The notes beneath the pieces were generated by a model. That model was not told where the DNA came from. It made no database searches and was given only the letters and a program-made list of their open reading frames with translations. A stretch of DNA of 64,000 bases from Lawsonibacter faecis (GTDB lineage Bacteria > Bacillota > Clostridia > Oscillospirales > Oscillospiraceae), in contig NZ_JACOPQ010000002.1 of assembly GCF_014287675.1 (NCBI RefSeq), forward strand, positions 124,001-188,000, in the 5' to 3' direction. The position numbers were made by a program, and so were the translations under genes. This document shows positions 50,601 to 59,483 of this stretch, in pieces. Numbering within the stretch: the first letter of the stretch is position 1; each line of letters opens with the position of its first letter.

Positions 50601-53301
50601 CTCCGTAGTTTGCGTCGTTGATGCGCAGGACGTCGCCGGGCAGGCAGTAGGAGGCGTTGCGGACGATGAGGCAGTTGTCCTTCTCCTCCGCCATATACTG
50701 CTGCAGCTTGTTCCAGTTGTCGTCGTGGTGGGTGGTCTGGAGCATCATGCAGTCTTCCTTGAAGCCGTCCACACCCCAGAGGTCGGCATGGTCGGAGAAC
50801 CACTTCACCGCCTCGGGGTTCTCCGCGTCAATAACGCCCACAGGGCCACGGGGCTCGATGCCGCCGGTGGGGTACTTGGCGCTGACGGTGTACAGGCTGC
50901 CGTCGTCGTTGGTGAGGAAATAGCCCTTGTCCAGCGCCTCGTAGACGAAATCGCCGTCCACCGACGCATCCGATTTCCCGCCGTATCTGACGCCCTTGTA
51001 GCTTTCGGGCAGCTTGATGTGGTTGCGCAGGCCCACCAGGAGCTTCATGCCGTTTTCGCTGAAAAACTGCTTGAGCCCGTCCGGGTCCGGGAAGCGGGGG
51101 TTGGGCAGGCCGTCCTTCCGCCCCGCCGGGTCCGCCGTGTCGTCCCACATGCCGAAGCTGGTGGTGGTTCCCTCCAGCCCCTTGCGGTCCCCCTTCCAGA
51201 AGCCGGAGCCGATGACGCCCCAGGTGAGGTTGTAGCCGCTCTCCAGGTAGTCGGTCAGGGTGTCCGTCACGGACGCCTGGTAGGCGTTCCAGCCCAGCGA
51301 GCCGAAGGCCTCCCACCCCAGGCCGAACATCTCGAAGTGGGGCTTGGCGTCCACATAGCCCAAAGCGTTGCGCACCTGCTTGTAGTCGCCGTAGATCTCC
51401 TCCATGGTGCCGAAGAAGTAGTAAAGCCCATCCACCTTTTTGGCCCGGCAGACCCCCAGGAGGGTCTGGTCCCCGGTGATGGCCACCCGCTTGTCGTCGC
51501 TCTCGAAGAGCACCTGGGCAAAGCCGAGCTGGGGCGCGACGGAGAAATTGCTGATGAAGCGGGCGGTGCTGTTCTTGTTGGTGAAGTCCCCCTCCTTCAG
51601 GCGGTTGACGCCCACCACGTTGGAGGTCTCCCGCACGCCCATACCCGTGTTTCCGTGGGCGCCGTAGTCCCCCAGGCCGTACATATACTCGATGCCGCCG
51701 GCCAGCCGGGCGTCGATGACGTAGTAGTCTTCCGCAGGCTCCGGATCGGGCTGCGGCTCCTCCGTGCCGTCGGTCACTCTGCCGGAGCCGGCCACGGTCC
51801 AGTCGCCGCTCAAAGTCTCAGCCGCAAAATCGTCCCGGAAGAGCTCCCCGCCCGACGCGGAGGTCACCAGGAAGCTGTCCGTCAGGCTGGTGGAGTCCTT
51901 CGTGCGGACGCCGGCCAGGCCGGATGTGAAGGTGCCATCCGCCGCGGTGAGGACGGTCTCGCCGTCCAGGGAGCAGGTAATCTGTCCGTCCCTCATGGTG
52001 GCCGCCAGCACATAGCGCTTATCAAAGCCATAGGGCTTCGCCGCGGATTGAACGACGGTCTCCACACCGTCCACGGTCTTGCAGAGGTACAGCGTCTCCT
52101 GCGCGCCGAAGCGGAAGTCGTAGTAATTGTTCTCGTCCTGATAGCCGAAAATCAGGCCGTGGGCGGTCTCCTCGTCCCCCTTGGCGAAGGACGTCCCCGC
52201 GCTGACGGTGTAGTCCCTCCAGTCCGCCTCGCCGGTCACGGCGGTGGAGAGGGAATTGCCCACCAGCTCCAGATAGCGCACTGCGGCGGGCGCACGGGTC
52301 AGCTCCAGGCGGTCCGCGCCCATCACATAGGCGAGGGACTTCCTGAGCTGCTCCACGTCGCCGCTCTCAAAGTCGTTCTCGTAGTAGACGGTCTGCCCGT
52401 CGTTGCTCGTCACCCGGAAGTCGTCGAACCAGGCGTCCATTTTGTCCGCCCGCAGGCCCGCCGTACCCGTCAGCAGCCCGGCGGACGCCGTTGTGTCCTC
52501 CACGTCCACCACAAGCTTACCGTCCACATAGCCCTGCAGCCGGCTGCCCGTGGAGACCAGCTTCAGGGCGTACCAGGTGCCTTTTTGAATATCGACGGGC
52601 GCGGAGACGCTGAAATCCACCGACGTACCGTCCTCATTCAGCCGCTTGAGCATCACCATGCCCGGCTTGATAAAGAAGAGGTGAAAGCCGTTTGCAGCGT
52701 TGAAATGGGAGTAGACGCCCGCCGAACGGGTGCCGTCCTCCGGCAGCTTTACCCTGGCCTCCACCGTATAGTCGCCGCCCGGCACAAGGCCGTCCGCCAG
52801 CTTCCAAACCGTGGCGTCCCCGCCGCTCAGGCTCCCCTTCACCAGCAGTGCGCCGCCTTCCCCGCCGGCGTCCAGCACCTCCGGCAGATTGGCCGCGGCC
52901 GGCTCCGCGCCGCCCGGCACGGGGAGAATTTCAAACTGCACATAGCGCTCGGACAAGTGGAGCTTTACCTCCGCCCTGCCGCCCTGCTCATTGGTCACGG
53001 CAAAGCAGGCGGTATCGCCCTCCATCCCAGTGTACTCGGACTCCGTCACCGGGTAGGACACACCCCCGGCGCTGCCGAAGCATACGCCGGACTGGGTATG
53101 CGCGTCCACGATCACCGTGCCGTCCGGCCGGTAAAATCCATAGCGGAAGCCCGCCTTTTCAATCTGAATCGTGTAGTTCTCCCGCGCGATGGTCACGGTG
53201 GTCTCCGTCACGGTGACGCCCGGCTCCGCCCCCTGTGCGGGCAGCGCCAGCACTCCGAGCAGGATGGAGACCGTCAGCAGGATTGACAGCATTCTTTTCA
53301 T
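47656..53301 (-). CDS. Giant secreted glycoside hydrolase family 31 protein with SLH anchor
   Basis: 1881 residues. Signal peptide (1-24); two N-terminal concanavalin-like beta-sandwiches (about 140-310 and 325-505); GH31 alpha-glycosidase core (about 530-1150) with probable nucleophile Asp850 in WGVDGFKEDCMM and 'YPDIIGGTG' downstream; a Big2-type Ig domain (about 1197-1283); a third sandwich domain (about 1300-1473); a FIVAR-like helical module (about 1548-1608) and a second helical stretch; three SLH domains (about 1694-1878). Probably wall-anchored on secondary polymer and hydrolysing alpha-linked glycans. ATG follows GGGGAGG. Confidence 0.9.
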   Translation of the reverse strand: MKRMLSILLTVSILLGVLALPAQGAEPGVTVTETTVTIARENYTIQIEKAGFRYGFYRPDGTVIVDAHTQSGVCFGSAGGVSYPVTESEYTGMEGDTACFAVTNEQGGRAEVKLHLSERYVQFEILPVPGGAEPAAANLPEVLDAGGEGGALLVKGSLSGGDATVWKLADGLVPGGDYTVEARVKLPEDGTRSAGVYSHFNAANGFHLFFIKPGMVMLKRLNEDGTSVDFSVSAPVDIQKGTWYALKLVSTGSRLQGYVDGKLVVDVEDTTASAGLLTGTAGLRADKMDAWFDDFRVTSNDGQTVYYENDFESGDVEQLRKSLAYVMGADRLELTRAPAAVRYLELVGNSLSTAVTGEADWRDYTVSAGTSFAKGDEETAHGLIFGYQDENNYYDFRFGAQETLYLCKTVDGVETVVQSAAKPYGFDKRYVLAATMRDGQITCSLDGETVLTAADGTFTSGLAGVRTKDSTSLTDSFLVTSASGGELFRDDFAAETLSGDWTVAGSGRVTDGTEEPQPDPEPAEDYYVIDARLAGGIEYMYGLGDYGAHGNTGMGVRETSNVVGVNRLKEGDFTNKNSTARFISNFSVAPQLGFAQVLFESDDKRVAITGDQTLLGVCRAKKVDGLYYFFGTMEEIYGDYKQVRNALGYVDAKPHFEMFGLGWEAFGSLGWNAYQASVTDTLTDYLESGYNLTWGVIGSGFWKGDRKGLEGTTTSFGMWDDTADPAGRKDGLPNPRFPDPDGLKQFFSENGMKLLVGLRNHIKLPESYKGVRYGGKSDASVDGDFVYEALDKGYFLTNDDGSLYTVSAKYPTGGIEPRGPVGVIDAENPEAVKWFSDHADLWGVDGFKEDCMMLQTTHHDDNWNKLQQYMAEEKDNCLIVRNASYCLPGDVLRINDANYGANNNSFNNSPDRMVINSLAYAASGQSNVYPDIIGGTGADVHNPANQNYIVRNAYMAALCPSQSVGVNVLKMDDQEKKDAAFKAINWHSTYAPYIYDAALKSYETGYPLSMTPLYIAYPEDDAVYDMINSEKRMFQWMLGESVLAAPLFGTDHLTAHSRDVYLPEGRWIQYDTGEVFEGPVTLKDREAPIDQMPAFIGGKGVLVGEDMEHKGSYFAEVFPVAGKGSVYEYTFVDGATKSTVTNRNDGWSVSTLEVYDVTAEETVEFEYNEVNGSIKFPFEAGHSYELRGGEGTGAVVSAALKAEKTELWIGERAGTALSARLDDGGFAELDGAAVRYRSSDEAVAAVDGAGVIDARAAGTAEITAEVTLEDRSGVIVTVVSNAVPVEVAASAVEILSPAAEVTEDFGGDLSGWTDHTGGYAVSGGTLTYLNTDGGARGTIVTAAGIGDDYTIEVDVTPTELIDKKTFGLTFRYQDSNNNYLFVYTPGTGIRFLKRADNEIKQNVTDSSFTMAAGQTYHFKAVIEGEHFVLYIDGDKILDVEDDGKSPALTTGPCGMYTSGQRAEYDNVSITSSVTAFPFALSGTARSGDRVALSFAGYEDTAALSRDGAWSYTVHYLPRGTHGVTARLLSRDGAVLAEAAGSIVVDTDAPVPDRTKLEKAVENAKKAELDGMTEASLEVYQAALDAAERLLKGQADQQTLDAAADALDAAVSALEREIAVWGDTAVTTARKKALRELREIYESMDPAGACACRKARLEQALSDGERAVRTAAAKSKVNAALEAARTALEAAVCPSDAFTDVGRNAWYHDAVDMMLERGYMEGVGAGRFDADGTLSRAQLVTILHRMAGSPAPKGGAEPFADVEAGLWYADAVAWAAENGVVAGDGRGSFRPEGAITREQIALILYRYTGAEQPGESGVLAPFTDAGEVSGYAADAMCWAVGLGLISGGAGADGRLCLMPGGAATRAQIAQILARHLAAQPGE

Positions 53302-53451
53302 CGTTTACCTCCCCGCGCCGTCCGGCGCTTCCTCAATGATTTGATACCGCCCTGATTGGAACCCCCAGGTCCTCTCTCCCCCTCTCCGGCCTCTGCGGAC
53401 CGGGCGCATTTATCTGCACTGGCCCCATATGCACTGTACTATTTTTTCCAG

Positions 53452-53464
53452 ACAGTTTAACTGT
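53452..53464. promoter_or_regulatory. Candidate operator upstream of the GH31 gene
   Basis: Perfect inverted repeat ACAGTT-T-AACTGT, about 150 bp before the GH31 start. The gene-free stretch 53302-53791 is AT-rich in its middle; besides this and the degV promoter, nothing else is recognised. Confidence 0.35.
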
Positions 53465-53696
53465 TTCTTCCATCACTTTTGCAAAAAAGGACAAAATACC
53501 CCCTAAATTTGCAGGTATTGCTTTTTATTTTCCATTTTGTTTGTATGAGTATACCAAATACCGCCTCTGTTTGCCTTCATTTTTTGATACTGTATCTGGA
53601 TAAATCAACACAGTTATAGAATTGTTTTCTCTTGATATCCGCCTCCGTCCGGCCGCGGCGGCCCGCTCCTCCGCCGGAGTCCTCCAAAGGCGGGGC

Positions 53697-53725
53697 TTGC
53701 TTCCCGGGAGATTTGGCATTACAAT
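53697..53725 (+). promoter_or_regulatory. Sigma-A promoter of degV
   Basis: TTGCTT (53697-53702), 17-bp spacer, TACAAT (53720-53725). Confidence 0.65.
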
Positions 53726-53791
53726 AAAGGATATCATACGATGGAATTCAAACCCCCGGCAGCGCCCCGCGCCGCCGGAAAGGAGCGCTTT

Positions 53792-54637
53792 ATGGCAGTC
53801 AAAATTACCTCCGACAGCACCTGCGACCTGACGGCGGACCTCGTCGCCGCCCATGATATTGAAATTGTCCCTCTGTCCATCGTCAAGGACGGCAGGCCCT
53901 ACCGGGACGGGGTGGAGATTACTCCCGCCGATATCTTCCGCCATGTGGACGCCGGGGGCGATATCACCACCACCGCCGCCGTCAGCGTGGGCGAGTACCA
54001 CGACGTGTTCGAGCGCCTCTCCCCCCGGTACGAGGCGGTCATCCACATCACCATCAGCGCCGATTTCTCCTCCTGCTTCCAAAACGCCTGCATCGCCGCG
54101 GGCGATTTCGACAACGTCTACGTGGTGGACTCCCGCAACCTCTCCTCCGGCCACGGCCATGTGGTGGTGGAGGCCGCGCTGGCCGCCGAGGCGGGCATGG
54201 AGGTGCGGGACATCGTCACCTTCCTCAACGGCCTCACCCCCCGGGTGGAGGCCAGCTTCATCATCGACCGGCTGGACTACATGGTCAAGGGCGGGCGCTG
54301 CAGCGCCGTGACCATGCTGGGGGCCAACCTGCTCAGGCTCAAGCCCTGCATTGAGGTGAGGGACGGAAAGATGGGCGTGGTGAAGAAATACCGCGGCTCC
54401 TTCCAGAAGTGCCTGACGGACTACGTGAGGGACCGGCTCCAGGGCCGGGACGATATTGAGACCGAGCGTATCTTCATCACACACCCCGACGCCCCCGCCG
54501 AGGCGGTGGAGGCCGTCCGGGCGGAGATTTCCAAGTACCGGTCCTTCCGGCGGGTCATCGAGACCAGGGCGGGCTGCACCGTCTCCTCCCACTGCGGCCC
54601 CAATACCCTGGGCATCCTCTTCATCCGCAGCAAATAG
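53792..54637 (+). CDS. DegV family fatty-acid-binding protein
   Basis: 281 residues, MAVKITSDSTCDLTADLVAAHDI. DegV/FakB fold that binds a fatty acid for FakA kinase: 'ITSDSTCDL', 'TTTAAVSVGEYHDVF', 'VIHITISADFSSCFQNA', 'VYVVDSRNLSSGHGHVV', 'IIDRLDYMVKGGRCSA'. No fakA gene is near. ATG at 53792 follows AAAGGAG; the ATG 51 nt upstream lacks one. Confidence 0.92.
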   Translation: MAVKITSDSTCDLTADLVAAHDIEIVPLSIVKDGRPYRDGVEITPADIFRHVDAGGDITTTAAVSVGEYHDVFERLSPRYEAVIHITISADFSSCFQNACIAAGDFDNVYVVDSRNLSSGHGHVVVEAALAAEAGMEVRDIVTFLNGLTPRVEASFIIDRLDYMVKGGRCSAVTMLGANLLRLKPCIEVRDGKMGVVKKYRGSFQKCLTDYVRDRLQGRDDIETERIFITHPDAPAEAVEAVRAEISKYRSFRRVIETRAGCTVSSHCGPNTLGILFIRSK

Positions 54638-54646
54638 GCAAAAAGA

Positions 54647-54685
54647 GAGCGCCCCGGCGTCAATGATGTTGACGCCGGGGCGCTC
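54647..54685 (+). terminator. Terminator after degV
   Basis: 17-bp perfect stem with arms 54647-54663 and 54669-54685 and a 5-nt loop, 10 bp after the stop. Confidence 0.7.
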
Positions 54686-54687
54686 GG

Positions 54688-54859
54688 GCTGTCTAAAAAT
54701 TCTGCGCAGGGCAAGCCTCGCAGAGCTGCGCCGTCCGCGGACGGCGCAGTCAAATGAAACTCCGTTATTTCCGGGGACATGGGCCTGAGAAATTGACGCT
54801 TCTCATGACGGATGGGGCGGCTTTTTCCCGAGGAATCGAGCCCCAGAGGTCATGCAGCC
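54688..54859 (-). repeat. Dispersed intergenic repeat, copy 2
   Basis: Reverse-strand copy of 14048-14220 with the same landmark order. Here the inner palindrome GCGCCGTCCGCGGACGGCGC is perfect. It lies between the degV terminator and the 3' end of the sensor kinase gene. Confidence 0.8.
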
Positions 54860-54862
54860 CGT

Positions 54863-56188
54863 CTACACCCTTCCCTCCCCGGGCAGCTCCACCACAAAGG
54901 TCGCGCCGCCGCCCGGAGTATCCTCCGCGCGGATGGTCCCGCCGTGGAGGGAGATGATCTCCCGGGCGATGCACAGCCCCAGTCCGTAGTGCTCACGGTC
55001 GGTCCGGGCGCGGTCGGTCCGGTAGAACCGCTCGAAGACCCGCTCCTTCTCCCCGTCCGGGATGCCGGGGCCGGTGTCCGCCACGGTGAAGCGCACGCCG
55101 CTCCCCGCCCGCTCCACGCCCATCCCCAGGCTGCCGCCCGCCGGCGTATAGGAAAGGCCGTTGTCCGTCAGAACGGTGAGCGCCTGGACCATCCGCTGCC
55201 GGTCCCACCGGAAGCGCCCCAGCGCCTTTTCGGGCAGCGCCACCGCCAGGCGGACGCCCTTCTCCCGGGCCGCGTGCTCGAAGCCCTCCGCCACGTCCAG
55301 CAGCAGGGTCTCCGGCTCCGCGTCCTCCAGGTACATGGTCCAGCTCCCGCTGTCGGCGTTGGCCAGGGCCAGCATATCCCCCACCAGGCGGGACATCCGC
55401 ATACACTCGCCGTCCGCGAGCTGCGTAAAGTGCTCCGCCTTTTCAGGCGCAGCATCCTTCAGCGCCGACAGGCTGGCATGAATCACCGCCAGGGGCGAGC
55501 GCAGCTCATGGGAGGCCGCGGCGATAAACTCATTCTGCCGCCGCCTGCTCTCCGCCAGGGGACGGACGGCCCGCCCGGTGAAATACCACGCGAACAACGC
55601 CAGCAGCACCAGCGCCGCCAGGGTGAAGGCCCCAAAGGCCGTCCGCTGAACGGCGAGCTCCCGCTCCTCCTCCGCCATGGACTGGATGACCAGCGCCCCA
55701 ATCCAACCCTTCTCCTGGGGGACCTTAGCCACGGCCGCCCGATAGCGCGCGAGCCCGCCGTCCTCAAAAAAGAAGGCGGTCTGGTCCGGCTGGCAGCGCA
55801 GATCCGGCTCCAGGCTCAGGTCGACGCCGTAGCCCTGCCACGCCGCCGCCCTGGCCCGCTCCACCAGCTCCCGCCGCCCGCCGCCGTCCGCCGCCGCGTA
55901 GAGGATGGGCTGTCCGGAGAGCTCCAGGTAGAGGGTCAGGTTCCCGCCCGCCTCCGTCTGGGAGATCCAGGTGTGGTCCACCACGGTCTGGCTGCGCAGG
56001 TGGTACAAAATGGCGTTCACGTCGCTCTGAAAGGCCGCCTCCGCCTTGGCGGTCAGCTGAATCTGGCTCACGGCCAGGGCCGCGCCGGACATGCCCAGGA
56101 CAATCACCCCCGTGGCGGCGATGCAGAGGACCGTCAGCCGGAGGCGGAGGCGGCGGAAAAGGGCCTCCTCTCCCCCGTGCTCAGCCAT
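54863..56188 (-). CDS. Sensor histidine kinase
   Basis: 441 residues. Membrane segment (about 18-40), extracytoplasmic sensor (about 41-185), second membrane segment (about 188-206), no obvious HAMP beyond a short linker, HisKA with phospho-His in AAASHELRSPLAVIHAS, and HATPase_c: N box 'LTDNGLSYTP', G1 'VADTGPGIPDGEKERVFERFYR', G2 'HYGLGLCIAREI'. Class I kinase pairing with the OmpR-family regulator upstream, which it overlaps by 8 nt. Signal unknown. Confidence 0.93.
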   Translation of the reverse strand: MAEHGGEEALFRRLRLRLTVLCIAATGVIVLGMSGAALAVSQIQLTAKAEAAFQSDVNAILYHLRSQTVVDHTWISQTEAGGNLTLYLELSGQPILYAAADGGGRRELVERARAAAWQGYGVDLSLEPDLRCQPDQTAFFFEDGGLARYRAAVAKVPQEKGWIGALVIQSMAEEERELAVQRTAFGAFTLAALVLLALFAWYFTGRAVRPLAESRRRQNEFIAAASHELRSPLAVIHASLSALKDAAPEKAEHFTQLADGECMRMSRLVGDMLALANADSGSWTMYLEDAEPETLLLDVAEGFEHAAREKGVRLAVALPEKALGRFRWDRQRMVQALTVLTDNGLSYTPAGGSLGMGVERAGSGVRFTVADTGPGIPDGEKERVFERFYRTDRARTDREHYGLGLCIAREIISLHGGTIRAEDTPGGGATFVVELPGEGRV

Positions 56189-56861
56189 CGGCCTGCTCCA
56201 GGCGGTAGCCCACGCCCCGGACTGTTTTGACCTCCAGGCCGCCCCCCACCTGATTCAGGCGGCGGCGGAGAAAGTAGACGTAGTTGTCCAAATTCCCCTC
56301 CTCCACCGGCGCGTCGGGCCCCCAGACCCGGGAGAGGAGCACGCTCCGTGGGAGGGTCTGGCCGGGATTGCGAAGCAAAGCCTCCATCAGGTCCCCCTCC
56401 CGGTGGGAGAGGGAGCACTCCCCCGCCGGACCGCTCAGAATGCGCTGGGCCGGGTCGAAGGTCACCCGGCCCAGGCGGAGCCGGGCGGCGCTCTCCCAGC
56501 CCCGGGGCCGCCGGCCCATGGCCCGGATGCGGGCGATCAGCTCCTCCATGGCGAAGGGCTTGACCAGATAGTCGTCCGCCCCGGCCTCCAGCCCCTCCAC
56601 CCGGTTGGCCACCGTGTCCAGGGCGGTGACAATCAGCACGGGGGTGGCAATGCCGTCGGCGCGCATCCGGCTGAGGACGGTGGTGCCGCTCATGGTGGGA
56701 AGCATCCGGTCCAGGATGACGAGGTCGTGGGCCTGCTGGCGGATCCAGCGCAGGCCGTCGTCCCCGTCGCTGCACACGTCCACGGTGAAGCCCTCCCGCT
56801 CCAGCTGGTAGCACACCGCCTCGCACAGCTTTCTGTCGTCCTCTACCATTAAAATCCGCAT
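56181..56861 (-). CDS. OmpR/PhoB-family response regulator
   Basis: 226 residues. Receiver domain with acidic pocket MVEDD, phosphorylated Asp in 'DLVILDRMLPTMSG', Thr/Lys in 'VTALD' and 'DDYLVKPFAMEELIARI'; C-terminal winged helix (about 130-224) 'CSLSHREGDLMEALLRNPGQTLPRSVLLSRVWG', 'NLDNYVYFLRRRLN', 'VKTVRGVGYRL'. ATG at 56861 follows GGGAGGT. Divergent from the propeller-SBP gene. Confidence 0.94.
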   Translation of the reverse strand: MRILMVEDDRKLCEAVCYQLEREGFTVDVCSDGDDGLRWIRQQAHDLVILDRMLPTMSGTTVLSRMRADGIATPVLIVTALDTVANRVEGLEAGADDYLVKPFAMEELIARIRAMGRRPRGWESAARLRLGRVTFDPAQRILSGPAGECSLSHREGDLMEALLRNPGQTLPRSVLLSRVWGPDAPVEEGNLDNYVYFLRRRLNQVGGGLEVKTVRGVGYRLEQADG

Positions 56862-56887
56862 CGCCGCCACCTCCCGATTATGGTATG

Positions 56888-56917
56888 ATTGTACCACAGT
56901 TATCTCTAAATTGTCTA
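56888..56917 (-). promoter_or_regulatory. Promoter of the two-component system
   Basis: Minus strand TAGACA (56912-56917), 18-bp spacer, TACAAT (56888-56893). Confidence 0.6.
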
Positions 56918-56955
56918 AAAACCCGCCGCCCTCCCGCCCCGTCCTGTTCATAAAA

Positions 56956-56972
56956 TCGAAAGAATCTTTCGA
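56956..56972. promoter_or_regulatory. Candidate operator in the divergent regulatory region
   Basis: Perfect inverted repeat TCGAAAGA-A-TCTTTCGA between the regulator promoter and the divergent lipoprotein gene; possible binding site of the response regulator or another factor. Confidence 0.45.
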
Positions 56973-57135
56973 GGAAGGCTTAGAGATTTCCCTGCTATGC
57001 TCTATCCATCACATCGGCGCGGGCGGGAAAGCCCAAAGGACAATCACGCAGGGGCGGGAGCGGGCGGCACTGCGTTCTGCGCTCACCACCGTCTTAAGCG
57101 GTAAACTCTCCGCGTCATATTGGAGGCATTTTGAA

Positions 57136-59385
57136 ATGAAACCACACCTCAAGCGTCTCATTGCGCTCACGCTGGCCCTGGCCCTGCTTGGGGTCTCCGG
57201 CTGCACGGCCGGAGACCCCAAGTCCACCGCCCCCGCCATGGGCCGCTATGTGGAGACCCCGGCGGCCCTGCCCGCCGACTTCGCCATGGTCCTGGGCCTC
57301 CACGCCGCCGACGACGGCTCCATCGAGCTGCTGGGCTACCCCCGCCCCACCGACGGCAGCGGGCACATCTACCTGCGCGCCTACCGCTCCGCCGACGGCG
57401 GCTCCACCTGGACCGAGGAGCAGCACGCCTGGATTGACGACCTCAACCGGGACGACAATATCTACGCTCCCGAGACCGTGGCCTGGGACGGAGACGGCAC
57501 GCTCTACTTCTACCTCAACATCTACTCCGAGGACGGCGAGAACGGCGAGTGCTTCGCCCGGCTGGACGGCGAGACGATGGTCCTCTACGACGGCGCGGTT
57601 CCCGCCTCCTCCGACGGCTCCGGCATCACCGGCTTCCAGGTGGCGGAAAACGGCGACTTCATCCTGGACTGCTGGACCGAATTTATCCAGGTGGACCCGG
57701 CCACGGGGTCCGTGAAGAACGTCTACACCGCCCCCACCGCCGACGGCGGCAGCTGGAACGACGGCTATGCCGTCAGCGGCAATACCCTGGCGGTCTCCGA
57801 GGCCGGGCGCATCGTCTTCTACGACCTGACCACCGGCAGGGAGACCGGCTCCCTCCCCGCCCAGGTCCCGCCCGTCGACACCTACGACGGCAATAAGTAC
57901 CGGGTGATGTCCTACGGGTCCGACGGCTCCCTCTACTTCGCCGACCCCAAGGGCCTCTACCGCGCCGTGGACGGCAGCGACACCCTGGAGCGGCTGGCCG
58001 ACGGCGCGCTCACCTCCCTCTCCACCCCCTCCATCTCCCGGATGGGCCTGGCGGTCCCCGACGGCGGCAGCTATCTGGTGCTGGGCTGGAGCAACCGGGA
58101 GTGGCTGCTCTACTCCTACGCCTACGACCCCGACGTACCCACCCTGCCAGACACGGAGCTGACCATCTACTCCCTGGAGGAGGACCCCCTCATCCTCCAG
58201 GCCATCTCCGCCTTCCAGGCCACCGACCCCGGCGTCCACGTCACCTATCAGACCGGCATCCCCGCCGACGGCTCCGTCACCCGGGACGACGCCGTCCGGG
58301 CGCTGAACACCCAGCTTGTGGCGGGCAAGGGGCCGGACGTGCTGGTGCTGGACGGCCTGCCCATGGACTCCTACATCGACAAGGCCGTACTGGCCGACCT
58401 CTCCGCCCCGCTGGAGGAGCTGAGCGCGGCGGGCGGGCTGCTCACCAACATCACCGTCTCCCTCGCCCGGCCCGGCGGCGAAATTTACGCCGTCCCCGCC
58501 CAGTTCCAGGTGCCCATGCTCCACGGGTCCGACGACGCCATGGGCGCCATTCACGACCTCGCCTCCATGGCCGACTGGCTGGAGTCCAACAAGCCCTCCT
58601 TCCGCACTCCCTTTATCTTCGACTCCTCCAGAAACTACCTCAGCGTCCTCTACCCCGTCTGCGCCGCCTCCCTCCAGGACGGCGGGGGCAGGATGGACCG
58701 GGAAAAGCTCTCCGGCTTCCTGGAGCAGATCAAGCGCATCACCGACCTGCGGGACGACCCGGAGGAGGCGGAGTCGGAGAACGACTTCACCACCGACTTC
58801 GACTTCGGCCCCCTGGGCTGGACCGCCGGCTACAACGGCCTGGACTTGGGCAACCTCATCCATTTCCAGGGCCTCTACGCCGCCTGGACCGCCAGCGACG
58901 CCGCCGGGGACGGCAGTACGGACACACTCTTCGGCGGGGGCTCCTTCCTCCCCGTCACCATGCTGGGGGTCTCCGCCCAGTCGGGGCAGCAGGACCTGGC
59001 CTGGCGCTTCATCGAGGCCGCCCTCTCGGACGAGGTCCAGGGCAAGGCGGTGGGCAGGGGCATCCCCGTCTCCGCCGCCGCCTTCGAGGCCTCCACCCAG
59101 GACACCAAGGAGCGCACCGACGGCGTCTTCTCCACCTACGGCACCACCTTCTATGACGCGGAGGGGGCCACCGTCCCCGTCAACATGGCGGTCCTCTATC
59201 CCCCCGAGGAATACCGGGCGGCGATGGCGGAGCGGCTCAAGGCCCTGGACAGCCCCATTCTCTACGACGAGACGGTGCTCGAGATCATCGTCGACGAGAC
59301 CCGGGACTGCTGGAGCGGAAAGACCGGCCTGGATGCCGCCGTCAGCGCCATTATGGAGAAGCTTAAGCTCTACGAGGCGGAGTAG
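57136..59385 (+). CDS. Lipoprotein: beta-propeller-like domain fused to an extracellular solute-binding domain
   Basis: 749 residues. Lipobox GVSGC (Cys23). Residues about 35-335 have repeated short strands and an Asp-box-like 'RSADGGSTWTEE', suggesting a BNR/WD-type propeller. Residues about 345-749 look like a family 1 solute-binding protein: 'LPDTELTIYSLEEDPLILQAISAFQATDPGVHVTYQ', 'GKGPDVLVLDGLP', 'IYAVPAQFQVPMLHGSDDAM'. No ABC permease is adjacent, so a sensing role with the divergent kinase is plausible. ATG follows GGAGG. Confidence 0.82.
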   Translation: MKPHLKRLIALTLALALLGVSGCTAGDPKSTAPAMGRYVETPAALPADFAMVLGLHAADDGSIELLGYPRPTDGSGHIYLRAYRSADGGSTWTEEQHAWIDDLNRDDNIYAPETVAWDGDGTLYFYLNIYSEDGENGECFARLDGETMVLYDGAVPASSDGSGITGFQVAENGDFILDCWTEFIQVDPATGSVKNVYTAPTADGGSWNDGYAVSGNTLAVSEAGRIVFYDLTTGRETGSLPAQVPPVDTYDGNKYRVMSYGSDGSLYFADPKGLYRAVDGSDTLERLADGALTSLSTPSISRMGLAVPDGGSYLVLGWSNREWLLYSYAYDPDVPTLPDTELTIYSLEEDPLILQAISAFQATDPGVHVTYQTGIPADGSVTRDDAVRALNTQLVAGKGPDVLVLDGLPMDSYIDKAVLADLSAPLEELSAAGGLLTNITVSLARPGGEIYAVPAQFQVPMLHGSDDAMGAIHDLASMADWLESNKPSFRTPFIFDSSRNYLSVLYPVCAASLQDGGGRMDREKLSGFLEQIKRITDLRDDPEEAESENDFTTDFDFGPLGWTAGYNGLDLGNLIHFQGLYAAWTASDAAGDGSTDTLFGGGSFLPVTMLGVSAQSGQQDLAWRFIEAALSDEVQGKAVGRGIPVSAAAFEASTQDTKERTDGVFSTYGTTFYDAEGATVPVNMAVLYPPEEYRAAMAERLKALDSPILYDETVLEIIVDETRDCWSGKTGLDAAVSAIMEKLKLYEAE

Positions 59386-59395
59386 CTCAAAACCC

Positions 59396-59444
59396 AAAAG
59401 GCCCCGCCGCAGAATGAAAATTTCATTCTGCGGCGGGGCCTTTT
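59396..59444. terminator. Bidirectional terminator between the lipoprotein gene and folT
   Basis: 20-bp-class near-perfect stem, outer arm GGCCCCGCCGCAGAATGAAA, flanked by AAAA and TTTT so that it works on both strands. Confidence 0.88.
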
Positions 59445-59483
59445 ACCCCTTCATCCGCGGCGCAGGGGGCGTTTCCCACGCCC

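Noticed and set aside
49024..53286. A 1420-codon open frame opposite the GH31 gene
   Set aside because: Antisense frame produced by the strong third-position GC bias; low-complexity His/Gly/Val-rich translation, no ribosome site, and the opposite strand has a clear multidomain protein.
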